Positions 6,765 through 15,051 are shown, counted from the first letter of the stretch. The stretch: DNA of 27,678 nt from Proteobacteria bacterium UBA7447 (GCA_002477475.1 DLPX01000073.1:208-27885), one strand, 5' to 3'. Notes: a model not told the origin generated them from the letters alone. Program-made: numbers and translations.

Positions 6765-7910
6765 ATGACAACTCAGATGATCGATTCAGATACTCTAGCC
6801 CGTATCAGCCAGGGATATGACAAGGTCGCATCGCGCTCACATTCGCTGCATGCCGACTGTTACCAGCATCAGCGTTTTCTTGATCTCGAGCGCCAGCAGA
6901 TTTTCCATAAAAGCTGGCAGTTTTTCTGTCATGAGGAAAAACTGGCTCAGCCCGGAAGTTATGTTGCCGCCGAGATCCAAGGACAAAGCATCTTCGCATG
7001 CAGAGACAAAAGCGGCGAACTGCGAGCGTTCTACAACGTCTGCAAGCACCGAGGTCATCAACTGCTTCAGGGCAGCGGTCAGACAAAAGTCATTACCTGC
7101 CCCTATCACGCCTGGGTCTACGGCCTGGACGGCCGCCTCTCCCGCGCCCGGCGTTCGGAGCTCATTGAAAACTTCGATACTGAAAAAATCTGTCTGGACG
7201 CGGTAAGGGTTGAGGTCTTCTGCCATCTCGTTTTCGTCAACCTCGATACGACAGCCCCGGCACTGGCCGATGAGAGCGCATCCCTGTCAGACGAGATCCT
7301 GTCGTATGCGCCTGATCTTGCCAACCTGACACATGCCCACACCCTGACCTACCGCATTCAGGCCAACTGGAAAGCCGTGGTCGACAACTTTCTCGAGTGT
7401 TACCACTGTCCAGTAGCGCACCGGGATTTCTGTACGCTCGTTGAGATGGGCACGTACAAAGTCAAAACTCACGGGATCTACTCAAGTCATATGGCCAAGG
7501 CAGGGCGCGGTGACAACCAGGCCTACGGCGTTGAGAGCGCCAGCGTCACTGACCACGCAGTGTGGTATCTGTGGCCAAACACAACGCTCATGCGCTACCC
7601 GGGAAGGGGCAACTTCATGGTCTGGCGCTTTTACCCCGACGGACCCGAGCAGACCTATGAGGTATTCGACTTTTTCTTCGAAACCGATACTCCTAATGAA
7701 TCGGAGCTGGAGGCTATCAGGTTCATCGATGAAGTTTTACAGCCTGAGGACATCGGGCTGGTAGAGAGTGTTCAGCGAGGTATGCAGACTCCTGCTTTCC
7801 AACAGGGACGTTATCTTGTTGATCCCGAGGGCAGCGGCATGAGCGAACATGCCGTTCACCATTTCCATGGGCTGGTGTTGGATGCCTATCGGAAAGCGGT
7901 ACACCCATGA
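6765..7910 (+). CDS. Rieske oxygenase alpha subunit, quaternary-ammonium type
   Basis: This 381-residue protein is a Rieske non-heme iron oxygenase of the glycine betaine/stachydrine/carnitine group (GbcA, Stc2, CntA). The 2Fe-2S ligands are Cys93, His95, Cys112 and His115 in NVCKHRGH and TCPYHAW. The mononuclear iron ligands are His214 and His219, with Asp329 the likely third. Glu211 in ECYHCPVAH takes the place of the bridging Asp found in aromatic-ring Rieske enzymes; this Glu is characteristic of the quaternary-ammonium group. The expected reaction is hydroxylation of an N-methyl group with release of formaldehyde, or C-N cleavage as in CntA. No reductase partner is nearby. A GGGGGA site lies about 10 bases before the ATG. 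Its stop overlaps the next gene's ATG by four bases, so it heads the operon. The substrate is inferred only as a methylated amine. Confidence 0.92.
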   Translation: MTTQMIDSDTLARISQGYDKVASRSHSLHADCYQHQRFLDLERQQIFHKSWQFFCHEEKLAQPGSYVAAEIQGQSIFACRDKSGELRAFYNVCKHRGHQLLQGSGQTKVITCPYHAWVYGLDGRLSRARRSELIENFDTEKICLDAVRVEVFCHLVFVNLDTTAPALADESASLSDEILSYAPDLANLTHAHTLTYRIQANWKAVVDNFLECYHCPVAHRDFCTLVEMGTYKVKTHGIYSSHMAKAGRGDNQAYGVESASVTDHAVWYLWPNTTLMRYPGRGNFMVWRFYPDGPEQTYEVFDFFFETDTPNESELEAIRFIDEVLQPEDIGLVESVQRGMQTPAFQQGRYLVDPEGSGMSEHAVHHFHGLVLDAYRKAVHP

Positions 7911-8677
7911 GTGCCGTCCCCCCAAATTATCTCAAGGGCCGGATCGCCGTGGTCACCGGCGGTTGTGGCGGCATTGGAAGAGCCATCTGTCGGCGCTTTC
8001 ATGCCGAAGGCGCGGTGGTCTACGCAACGGATGTTGCTTCTCTTGATTTCTCCGAATCCAATATTCATGTACTGCATCATGATGTGGGTTCAGAGGAGGA
8101 TGCCAAAGCGGTGATGGCGCACGTTGCGGCTGAACATGGCCGACTCGATATTCTCGTGAATGCGGCGGGGATCGAAATTGAAAAAACCATAGAAGAGACG
8201 ACGCTTGACGAGTGGAACCAGAGCTTTTCCGTCAACGTCAGCGGCACTTTTCTCACCAGCAAACATGCGCTGCCGCTAATGCGCAAAGCCGACGCAGGCT
8301 CCATCATCAACTTTGGCTCCTATGACGGCTTTATCGCAGATCCCTCTCTTGCGGTGTACTGCGCGACCAAGGGTGCTGTGCATGCCCTGACCCGCGCGAT
8401 GGCCTGCGATCACGGGCCCGAGGGCATCCGGGTGAATGCGGTATGCCCCGGTTATGTCAACACACCGATGCTTCAGAGCTTCTTTGGCGAGTCAGGCAAT
8501 ATCGAGTCTCTCAAACAGGCCGTACGAGACGTTCATCCCATCCGAAATTATGGCGAACCAGAGGACATTGCCAACCTGGTGAACTGGCTCGCAGGCGACG
8601 AGGCACGATATGCTTCTGGTCAACTGTGGATTATCGACGGTGGACTGTCTGCCCAAGTGCAGCAGATGCGCCTGTAA
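7907..8677 (+). CDS. Short-chain dehydrogenase (NAD type)
   Basis: This 256-residue classical SDR has the cofactor motif TGGCGGIG at residues 17-24, NAAG near 85-88, catalytic Ser138 and the Y-C-A-T-K box with Tyr151 and Lys155. Asp42 at the end of the second beta strand indicates a preference for NAD. Its start overlaps the Rieske gene stop (ATGA), so translation is coupled. An SDR in front of a beta-keto acid cleavage enzyme suggests it oxidises a 3-hydroxy acid to the 3-keto acid. If the substrate is carnitine, it would replace the usual 3-hydroxyacyl-CoA-dehydrogenase-type carnitine dehydrogenase. An alternative is oxidation of an aldehyde or hydroxylated intermediate made by the oxygenase. 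Fold and cofactor are well supported; the substrate is not. Confidence 0.9.
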   Translation: MSAVPPNYLKGRIAVVTGGCGGIGRAICRRFHAEGAVVYATDVASLDFSESNIHVLHHDVGSEEDAKAVMAHVAAEHGRLDILVNAAGIEIEKTIEETTLDEWNQSFSVNVSGTFLTSKHALPLMRKADAGSIINFGSYDGFIADPSLAVYCATKGAVHALTRAMACDHGPEGIRVNAVCPGYVNTPMLQSFFGESGNIESLKQAVRDVHPIRNYGEPEDIANLVNWLAGDEARYASGQLWIIDGGLSAQVQQMRL

Positions 8678-8709
8678 TCTGAAACACCATAGCGAAACGA
8701 GCACAAAAA

Positions 8710-9639
8710 TTGAGTCAACCGGTCATCATCACCTGCGCCGTCACCGGCAGCATCCATACCCCGACGATGTCGCCGCATCTGCCAATCACGCCGGCCGAGA
8801 TTGCCGACGCGGCCATTGGCGCAGCCGAGGCGGGCGCCGCCGTCATTCACCTGCACGCACGACATCCTGAAAACGGCCGGCCCGACTATCGGCCCGAAAC
8901 CTTTCTGGAATTTCTGCCCAGGATCAAAAAAGAGTGCGATGCGGTAATCAATATCTCGACCGGCGGCGGTATGGGGATGACCATTGAGGAACGTCTTGCG
9001 GCGGCCCTTACGGCGAGCCCAGAGATGGCGTCTCTCAATATGGGCTCGATGAACTTCGGTATTTTTCCGCTCGCTGAAAAATACTCGGAGTGGAAACATG
9101 ACTGGGAGCAGGATTTTTTGGCGTCGACCAAAGACTTCATCTTTCCCAACACCTTCAAGACCATCGAGTACGCTCTTCGGGAGCTTGGGGACGGCCACGG
9201 CACCCGTTTTGAGTTTGAGTGCTATGACTTAGGCCATCTTTACAACCTCGCCCATGTTGTCGATAAAGGCTTTGTGAAGCCCCCCTTTTTTATCCAGTTG
9301 ATCTTCGGAATTCTGGGCGGCGCCGGAGCGGATCCCGATCACCTTATCCATATGCACAACACCGCATTCAAACTCTTTGGCGAGGACTTTGAGTGGTCGG
9401 TGCTGGCAGCGGGGCGCCACCAGATGCCGTTTGCAACCCAGGCGAGCCTGCGCGGCGGTAATGTCCGGGTGGGTCTTGAAGACAGTCTCTACATCGGCAA
9501 ACGTCAACTCGCGACATCGAACGCACAGCAGGTCGAAAAGGTTCGTGGGATTATTGAATCATTAGGTATGACGGCGGCAACACCCGACGAAGCCCGCGAC
9601 CGACTCGCCCTGAAAGGTGCTGACAGGGTAGAGTTCTAG
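8710..9639 (+). CDS. Beta-keto acid cleavage enzyme (BKACE, DUF849)
   Basis: This 309-residue enzyme belongs to the DUF849/BKACE family, zinc-dependent TIM barrels that condense a beta-keto acid with acetyl-CoA to give acetoacetate and a new CoA ester. Known members act on 3-keto-5-aminohexanoate and 3-dehydrocarnitine. The zinc pair His47 and His49 lies in VIHLHARHP. The second motif GGNVRVGLEDSLY supplies Arg253, the zinc ligand Glu257 and Asp258. The segment NISTGGGMGMTIEER near 81-95 forms the usual binding loop. The start is a TTG at 8710, 32 bases after the SDR stop; the next in-frame ATG would remove the first conserved strand. The neighbourhood (SDR, quaternary-ammonium Rieske enzyme, dimethylglycine-type dehydrogenase) favours a betaine-like keto acid such as 3-dehydrocarnitine. 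That specificity is inference. Confidence 0.92.
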   Translation: MSQPVIITCAVTGSIHTPTMSPHLPITPAEIADAAIGAAEAGAAVIHLHARHPENGRPDYRPETFLEFLPRIKKECDAVINISTGGGMGMTIEERLAAALTASPEMASLNMGSMNFGIFPLAEKYSEWKHDWEQDFLASTKDFIFPNTFKTIEYALRELGDGHGTRFEFECYDLGHLYNLAHVVDKGFVKPPFFIQLIFGILGGAGADPDHLIHMHNTAFKLFGEDFEWSVLAAGRHQMPFATQASLRGGNVRVGLEDSLYIGKRQLATSNAQQVEKVRGIIESLGMTAATPDEARDRLALKGADRVEF

Positions 9640-9716
9640 CCGATGATTGTGAACGTTACCCTGCTACCACAAAGATTCTTGCCGAGCGGCTTTTGCACTC
9701 TGCTGGAGCATGACGC

Positions 9717-10472
9717 ATGAGTCGGCTTGACGGTCGGGCGGCGCTCGTCACCGGTGGACGCCAGGGGATCGGGCGCGCCATCGTCGACGCTTTTGTTGCT
9801 GAGGGAGCAGACGTCGCCACCTGTGGGCGCGGAAAGCGGCCTCAGGATCTGCCGCCGACCCTGGGTTGGCGCCAGACTGACGTTTCCTCGGCAGATGACA
9901 TTGAAGATCTGCGCATCGAGATGCTGGACCGCTTTGGCGGACTGGATATTCTGGTGAATAACGCCGGTATCCAGATTGAGAAGACCCTTCTCGATACCAG
10001 CGATGACGATTGGGATGCGCTGATGGGAGTGAACGCCAAAGGCGTATTCATGGCGTGTCGCGCAATGATCCCCCTCATGAAACGCGGCGGCGTCATCATC
10101 AACATCGGCTCAATCTCGGGCAACGTGGCCGACCCCGGTATTGCGCTCTATAACGCCTCCAAGGCCTTCGTTCACGGACTCACCCGCTCGATCGCTGTTG
10201 ATCATGGTCCCAAGATCCGCTGCAACGCGATCTGCCCGGGCTGGATTATGACCGGCATGGCGGACGCCGCCTTCGCGGTTGCTGATGATCCCGATACGGC
10301 AAAGGCCGATGCGCTTGCCCGACATCCAGCAGGCCGGTTTGGCCAGCCCAAGGACATCGCGGCCCTGGCAGTCTGGTTGGCCTCAGACGAGTCAGCCTTT
10401 ACCACGGGACAGTGCTTTACTGTAGATGGCGGCATGACCTCTGCGTCGCCACTGAATCCAGGGCTCTTCTGA
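9717..10472 (+). CDS. Short-chain dehydrogenase (NADP type)
   Basis: This second SDR of the operon has 251 residues. It carries TGGRQGIG near residues 12-19, NNAG at 81-84, catalytic Ser132 and Y-N-A-S-K with Tyr145 and Lys149. The end of beta strand 2 reads CGRGKR, with basic residues in place of the Asp of the first SDR, so NADP is the likely cofactor. The two SDRs are paralogues sharing the VN(N/A)AGIxIEKT segment after the active-site loop, but they probably use different cofactors or opposite stereoisomers. GGAGC lies seven bases before the ATG. It follows the BKACE gene by 77 bases. A pair of SDRs of different cofactor preference could epimerise a hydroxy acid through its ketone, for instance D- and L-forms; this is only a suggestion. 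Confidence 0.9.
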   Translation: MSRLDGRAALVTGGRQGIGRAIVDAFVAEGADVATCGRGKRPQDLPPTLGWRQTDVSSADDIEDLRIEMLDRFGGLDILVNNAGIQIEKTLLDTSDDDWDALMGVNAKGVFMACRAMIPLMKRGGVIINIGSISGNVADPGIALYNASKAFVHGLTRSIAVDHGPKIRCNAICPGWIMTGMADAAFAVADDPDTAKADALARHPAGRFGQPKDIAALAVWLASDESAFTTGQCFTVDGGMTSASPLNPGLF

Positions 10473-10528
10473 CTTAAAGGCGACATCCGCCGTTGCCGGT
10501 GGACTCTAACTCCTGATCTGCTCCCCCC

Positions 10529-10557
10529 GGAACAATGATGTGACTTAAGATTGTTCC
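10529..10557. promoter_or_regulatory. Inverted repeat upstream of the FAD dehydrogenase gene
   Basis: GGAACAAT at 10529-10536 and ATTGTTCC at 10550-10557 form a perfect 8-bp inverted repeat with a 13-base spacer, 39 bases before the ATG at 10597, in the longest gap inside the operon (124 bases). The symmetry and spacing suit an operator for a dimeric regulator or an mRNA hairpin. No T-run follows, so it is not an intrinsic terminator. An internal promoter for the last two genes is possible. Confidence 0.4.
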
Positions 10558-10596
10558 CCTCGGTGAGCGAAACTGCTTGAGGGAATACAGGGACTT

Positions 10597-13032
10597 ATGA
10601 AATCACATGCTCAGGTCGTCGTCATCGGCGGCGGCGTCGTCGGTGTATCCATCCTCTACCACCTGACCAAGGCCGGTTGGCATGATGTGGTCCTGATCGA
10701 ACGATCGGAGCTGACGTCTGGATCCACCTGGCACGCGGCGGGGGGCTGCCACACTCTCAATAGTGACCCGCAAGTGGCAAAACTGCAGTCCTACACCATT
10801 GATCTCTATAAGGAGATTGAGGAAATCTCCGGTCAGGAGACGGGATTTCGACTCACTGGCGGTGTCTTCCTGGCAGCGACCCCGGAACGCATGGAACTGC
10901 TCAAGGTCATGCAGTCGCAGGAGAAACTGCTGGGGATTGATACGGAACTGCTGACGCCGACTGAAGCGGAAAAGATTCTCCCTCTTATCAATCCGAAAGA
11001 ATTTTTGGGCGCGCTGTATACACCGATGCACGGACATCTGTCTCCTTCTGATGTTACCCATGCCTTCGCCAAAGCAGCACGAATACAAGGTGCCGAAGTC
11101 GTTCTGCGCAACCGTGTCACGGACCTGCAGCCCACCCCGGAGGGAGGCTGGTCAGTCATTACCGAACAGGGCACGATCGAAACGGAGCACGTCGTTAATG
11201 CCGGCGGACTCTGGGCGCGGGAGGTCGGACGCATGGTTGGCCTGGAGCTTCCTGTGCTTGCGATGGAACACATGTATCTCATTACCGAGGACATGCCAGA
11301 GGTCGAAGAGATCAATCAATCCACGGGCAAAGAAGTCCTTCATATCGTGGACCCGGATGGCGAGCTCTATCTTCGCCAGGAACGCAAAGGCATGCTCATG
11401 GGCACTTATGAAAAAGCCGGCGTTCCCTGGAGTCCAAAAGAAACTCCTTGGGACTTTGGACACGAACTGCTGCAGGAAGACCTCGACCGAATTGCGCCAT
11501 CCCTGGAAGTCGGATTTCGACACTTCCCCGCCTTTGAGCATACAGGCATCAAACAGATTATCAATGGGCCTTTCACCTTCGCGCCTGATGGCAATCCGCT
11601 GATCGGACCGGTCCGGGGGCTTCGCAATTTCTGGTGCGCCTGTGGTGTGATGGCCGGCTTCAGTCAGGGTGGCGGCGTGGGGCTCGCGCTGTCCAACTGG
11701 ATGGTACATGGTGACCCGGGCTTTGACGTCTGGGGAATGGATGTTTCCCGCTTCGGCGACTGGACCACCATGGCCTACACCAGCGCCAAGGTGCGGGAGA
11801 ACTACTCCCGGCGGTTTCAGGTCACCTTTCCCAATGAAGAGCTGCCCGCAGCGCGACCGCTTCGCACCACCCCGATCTATGAGAAACAAAAGGCACTGAA
11901 CGGGGTCTTTGGCGTTTCCTACGGCATGGAACAGGCGCTATGGTACGCCCCGACGGGAAGTGAACCGGTCGAGAACGTCACCTTCATGCGCTCCAATGCA
12001 TTTGAGCCGATCAAGCAGGAATGTCAGGCAGTTCGAAACGGTGTCGGCGTCTGCGACATCTCTTCGTTCGCAAAATACGAGATCACCGGAGCCCGGGCAG
12101 AATCCTGGCTTGATCACCTTCTGGCCAATGCATTGCCGCGCCAGGGCCGCCTTGCGCTTTCCCCCATGCTGAATGAAAACGGAAAACTGATTGGCGACTT
12201 TACAGTGGGAAGGCTGGATGATCGCAGGTTCTTCATTTTCGGCTCAGGCATGGGCGAGCAATATCATATGCGCTGGTTGGAAGCGCATCTTCCCGCCGAT
12301 GCCGGTGTCAAAGTGCAGGCTCACGGCATGGGACTGCTGGGACTCTCTATCGCCGGCCCCAAAGCCCGCGAACTCCTCAGCCGACTCACCGACGATGACG
12401 TCTCAGCCGAAGCGTTCCGGTTCATGGACTTTCGCCAGATGTCGCTCGGTATGATTCCCGCCTTGGTGGGACGAGTCAGTTTCACAGGAGACCTCGGCTA
12501 TGAGTTCTGGGTGCGGCCAGAATTCCACGCGCGGTTGTGGGACGACATCCTCGACAAAGGCGAGGAGTTCGGGACCCAACCCTTTGGCTCACGCGCCATG
12601 CGCTCGATGAGCCTCGAGAAAGGCTTCGGCTCCTGGGCAACGGAATATCGGCCCATTTACGGACCGTTTGCCGCGGGGATGGGCCGCTTCGTGAGCCTTA
12701 ACAAAGGGGATTTCATCGGCCGAGAATCCGCTGCCCTCGAAAAAGAACAAGGCCCGGAAAAAAGTCTGGTCACATTTACCGTAGACGTCTCCGGCTGCGA
12801 TGTGATGGGTAATGAGCCCATCTACCAGGATAGTGAGATCGTGGGTTATGTGACTTCCGGCATGTATGCGCATCACGTTGATCGATCAGTCGCTCTTGGC
12901 TATGTGCCCACCGGGTTGGCAGCCGATGTCAGTGACGGCGCATTTGCAATAGAGATTTTGGGTGAAATGCGGCCCGCAACCATTGCGCCGCAGGCGCTGT
13001 TTGATCCAGACGCATCGCGCATGCGCGGGTAA
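10597..13032 (+). CDS. Dimethylglycine/sarcosine dehydrogenase-like FAD protein with GCV_T domain
   Basis: This 811-residue protein has the layout of mitochondrial-type dimethylglycine and sarcosine dehydrogenases. It has an N-terminal FAD (DAO) domain with VVVIGGGVVG near 7-16, a short FAO middle domain near 375-430, and a glycine cleavage T-protein (GCV_T) domain with its C-terminal barrel over the rest. His46 in STWHAAGG is the residue that binds FAD covalently in this family. The expected reaction is oxidative N-demethylation of a tertiary or secondary methylated amino acid. The T-like domain captures the methyl group as 5,10-methylene-tetrahydrofolate, and electrons pass to ETF. An AGGGA site lies five bases before the ATG. 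It follows the second SDR after a gap containing an inverted repeat and is followed closely by the DgcA-like gene. Substrate among dimethylglycine, sarcosine and relatives is not resolved. Confidence 0.92.
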   Translation: MKSHAQVVVIGGGVVGVSILYHLTKAGWHDVVLIERSELTSGSTWHAAGGCHTLNSDPQVAKLQSYTIDLYKEIEEISGQETGFRLTGGVFLAATPERMELLKVMQSQEKLLGIDTELLTPTEAEKILPLINPKEFLGALYTPMHGHLSPSDVTHAFAKAARIQGAEVVLRNRVTDLQPTPEGGWSVITEQGTIETEHVVNAGGLWAREVGRMVGLELPVLAMEHMYLITEDMPEVEEINQSTGKEVLHIVDPDGELYLRQERKGMLMGTYEKAGVPWSPKETPWDFGHELLQEDLDRIAPSLEVGFRHFPAFEHTGIKQIINGPFTFAPDGNPLIGPVRGLRNFWCACGVMAGFSQGGGVGLALSNWMVHGDPGFDVWGMDVSRFGDWTTMAYTSAKVRENYSRRFQVTFPNEELPAARPLRTTPIYEKQKALNGVFGVSYGMEQALWYAPTGSEPVENVTFMRSNAFEPIKQECQAVRNGVGVCDISSFAKYEITGARAESWLDHLLANALPRQGRLALSPMLNENGKLIGDFTVGRLDDRRFFIFGSGMGEQYHMRWLEAHLPADAGVKVQAHGMGLLGLSIAGPKARELLSRLTDDDVSAEAFRFMDFRQMSLGMIPALVGRVSFTGDLGYEFWVRPEFHARLWDDILDKGEEFGTQPFGSRAMRSMSLEKGFGSWATEYRPIYGPFAAGMGRFVSLNKGDFIGRESAALEKEQGPEKSLVTFTVDVSGCDVMGNEPIYQDSEIVGYVTSGMYAHHVDRSVALGYVPTGLAADVSDGAFAIEILGEMRPATIAPQALFDPDASRMRG

Positions 13033-13060
13033 CCCTCAGGTAGATGTCAGGGACTCCTTT

Positions 13061-15010
13061 TTGACCGCCTACGATCACCTTCTCTCTCCACTTGATATCG
13101 GGCCGATACAAGTACGCAATCGCGTACTTGTATCGGCCCACGTCCCGGGTTTTGCCGAAGACAACAAACCCGGCGAGCAGTATGTGGCCTACCACCGTAA
13201 TTATGCGAAGAATGGTGTAGGACTTCAGATCACTGGCGGAACCCCGGTTCATGAATCGGGTCTTCTGAGTGTGAACAAAGACAGTCTGTGGAACCTCAGC
13301 GACGACATTATTCCGGGTTACCGCGCATTGGCCGATGCGGTCCACCAGGAAGGGGGACGGATCCTTGCCCAACTTGCGCATAGCGGCGGTACCGTTCTGA
13401 TCAGCCAGCCCGGCCGGGAGAGCTGGTCAGCATCAGCGGTACGTTCGGAGACCACCGGCAATATCTCGCACGAGATGACCTTAAGTGAGATTCAGGAGGT
13501 TATCGATGCCCATGTGCTGGCCGCCCGGCGGGTCGCGGCAGGCGGCATGGACGGGGTTGAAATTCTTGGTGCCTTCGGATTTTTGCCCCAGGCCTTTTTG
13601 TCACCGCTGACCAATCAGCGGACCGATCATTATGGCGGCAACCTGAAGAACCGGATGCGGTTTCTAATGGAACTGCTCAAAGCCGTCAAAAGCGAACTCG
13701 GTCCCGATTTTGTGCTTGGGGTTCGCTTGCCGGGCGATGAATTTGAACCCGGCGGACTTGACCTCGCCCAGATGCGCGAAGTCTGTCGCCAAGTAGATGC
13801 AAGCGGACTCGTTGATTACTTCAACATCATCGCCCATACCAACATCACACATCTCGGCCGGGCACGTCACTGGGCACCGACGCCAACGCCCCATGGCGTC
13901 TTTGTACATCTTGCGGCAGGGATCCGTGAGGTGGTGGAGGTTCCAGTGTTTACGGTAGGCCGCATCGTGGATCCGGCGCGTGCTGAAGACATTCTCGCCC
14001 GGGGCCAGGCGGATATGGTCGGCATGACCCGCGCCCATATCTGTGACCCCGAAATTCTTCCCAAGATCCAGGGCAAGATCAAAAGCCATGTGCGTATCTG
14101 CGCGGGCGCCAACGTCTGTATCGCCAATCGCTATGCCGGAAAACCCATAAGATGCATCCAGAACGCCTCGCTTCCCACGCCAGGCGCTGCCCTCTCACAA
14201 GCTTCCCATGCCAAGGAGATTGCGGTAATCGGGGCAGGTCCGGCCGGGCTGGAATGCGCCCGCATTGCGGCTGAGCGGGGCCACCGTGTCACCGTATTTG
14301 ATGCCGCCAACCGGGCGGGCGGGCAACTTGCGCTATGGTCAAGCGCGCCTTCCACAAAAGAATTGGCCCGGGTAATTGACTGGCGACTGGAGGAACTTGA
14401 GCGCCTGGGCGTTTCCATCACGCTCAACCGCCTGATCGAGCGAGAGGATATTCTTGCGCTTGGCGCCGATGCGATCGTGATTGCGACCGGAGCCATGGAT
14501 TCCTGCAGGGCATTTTCGGGCGCCGACAGGATTTCCGTATTGTCACCTCATGAAGTGCTGGGAGGTCACCCCGTCACCGCAACCCGGGCCCTCGTGCTCA
14601 ACGAAGGCCGCGGTCAGGCAGGGCTTGCCGCCGCAGAAGCGCTCTTGCACCAGGGCATCGCCGCCGAAATGATTACCTCGGATATCGCTGTTGCCGCTGA
14701 TCTGGATCCTACCAACCGTTCCGCATGGTACGAACGCCTCGGCAAACAGGACTGCAGTTTCACAGCTGCGCATATTCTCGAAGAAGTTCGGGGGGGTACG
14801 GTGACTTTGCGCAATGTCTTTGATGAGCGGTTCAGCACCCGGGACGAGATCGATCTCATTGTGGATTGGTCAGGCTGCAAGGCCAACGATGCGCTGATTG
14901 GCCACTGGGAGGATCATGCATTTCAGGTGGTCTCGATCGGCGACTGCCGGGCACCGCGTACCGTCGAAGTCGCCATCAGCGAAGCAGCAGCGACCGCAAA
15001 GGCCCTCTAA
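13061..15010 (+). CDS. DgcA-like FMN/iron-sulfur oxidoreductase (2,4-dienoyl-CoA reductase/TMADH family)
   Basis: This 649-residue protein has an FMN TIM barrel from LLSPLDIGPIQVRNRVLVSAH, an iron-sulfur region, and a C-terminal pyridine-nucleotide domain starting with IAVIGAGPAGLECA. It resembles DgcA, the dimethylglycine catabolism flavoprotein of Pseudomonas. The cluster motif reads C-A-G-A-N-V-C with a further C in IRCIQN. The Cys found second in TMADH (C-x-x-C-x-x-C) is Ala here, as I recall also for DgcA. I place the start at the TTG at 13061, 28 bases after the previous stop, with AGGGA seven bases upstream. An ATG at 12962 would overlap the previous gene by 71 bases and add a non-homologous leader. 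Its fourteenth codon begins a perfect 18-bp hairpin. It ends the operon and probably removes an N-methyl group with ETF as acceptor. Confidence 0.87.
   Translation: MTAYDHLLSPLDIGPIQVRNRVLVSAHVPGFAEDNKPGEQYVAYHRNYAKNGVGLQITGGTPVHESGLLSVNKDSLWNLSDDIIPGYRALADAVHQEGGRILAQLAHSGGTVLISQPGRESWSASAVRSETTGNISHEMTLSEIQEVIDAHVLAARRVAAGGMDGVEILGAFGFLPQAFLSPLTNQRTDHYGGNLKNRMRFLMELLKAVKSELGPDFVLGVRLPGDEFEPGGLDLAQMREVCRQVDASGLVDYFNIIAHTNITHLGRARHWAPTPTPHGVFVHLAAGIREVVEVPVFTVGRIVDPARAEDILARGQADMVGMTRAHICDPEILPKIQGKIKSHVRICAGANVCIANRYAGKPIRCIQNASLPTPGAALSQASHAKEIAVIGAGPAGLECARIAAERGHRVTVFDAANRAGGQLALWSSAPSTKELARVIDWRLEELERLGVSITLNRLIEREDILALGADAIVIATGAMDSCRAFSGADRISVLSPHEVLGGHPVTATRALVLNEGRGQAGLAAAEALLHQGIAAEMITSDIAVAADLDPTNRSAWYERLGKQDCSFTAAHILEEVRGGTVTLRNVFDERFSTRDEIDLIVDWSGCKANDALIGHWEDHAFQVVSIGDCRAPRTVEVAISEAAATAKAL
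13100..13139. repeat. Perfect 18-bp inverted repeat inside the 5' end of a coding region
   Basis: The arms GGGCCGATACAAGTACGC (13100-13117) and GCGTACTTGTATCGGCCC (13122-13139) are exact reverse complements separated by AATC. The structure spans codons 14-27 of the DgcA-like gene, including the conserved N-R-V segment, whose Asn codon is in the loop. As RNA it would be a very stable hairpin 39 bases after the proposed TTG start. As DNA it could bind a dimeric protein. Three GTA valine codons and an ATA isoleucine codon occur inside it, unlike the GC-ending codons that dominate the gene. Confidence 0.9.
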
Positions 15011-15033
15011 CCCTCAAGCGACTTCCCCCATCG

Positions 15034-15051
15034 GAGAGAGGCATCTCTCTC
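15034..15051. terminator. Possible bidirectional terminator between the operon end and the cupin gene
   Basis: A 7-bp stem GAGAGAG/CTCTCTC with a GCAT loop lies in the 49-base gap between the converging DgcA-like and cupin genes. There is no T-run on either side, so it would be a weak or factor-assisted terminator at best. Position rather than sequence is the main argument. Confidence 0.3.

Noticed and set aside
8620..9198. Minus-strand frame of 192 codons opposite the DUF849 gene
   Set aside because: It is antisense to a conserved gene, with low-complexity Arg-rich translation.
12962..13060. Upstream in-frame ATG for the DgcA-like gene
   Set aside because: It would overlap the previous gene by 71 bases and add a Cys/Arg-rich leader with no homology; the TTG at 13061 has a suitable ribosome binding site.
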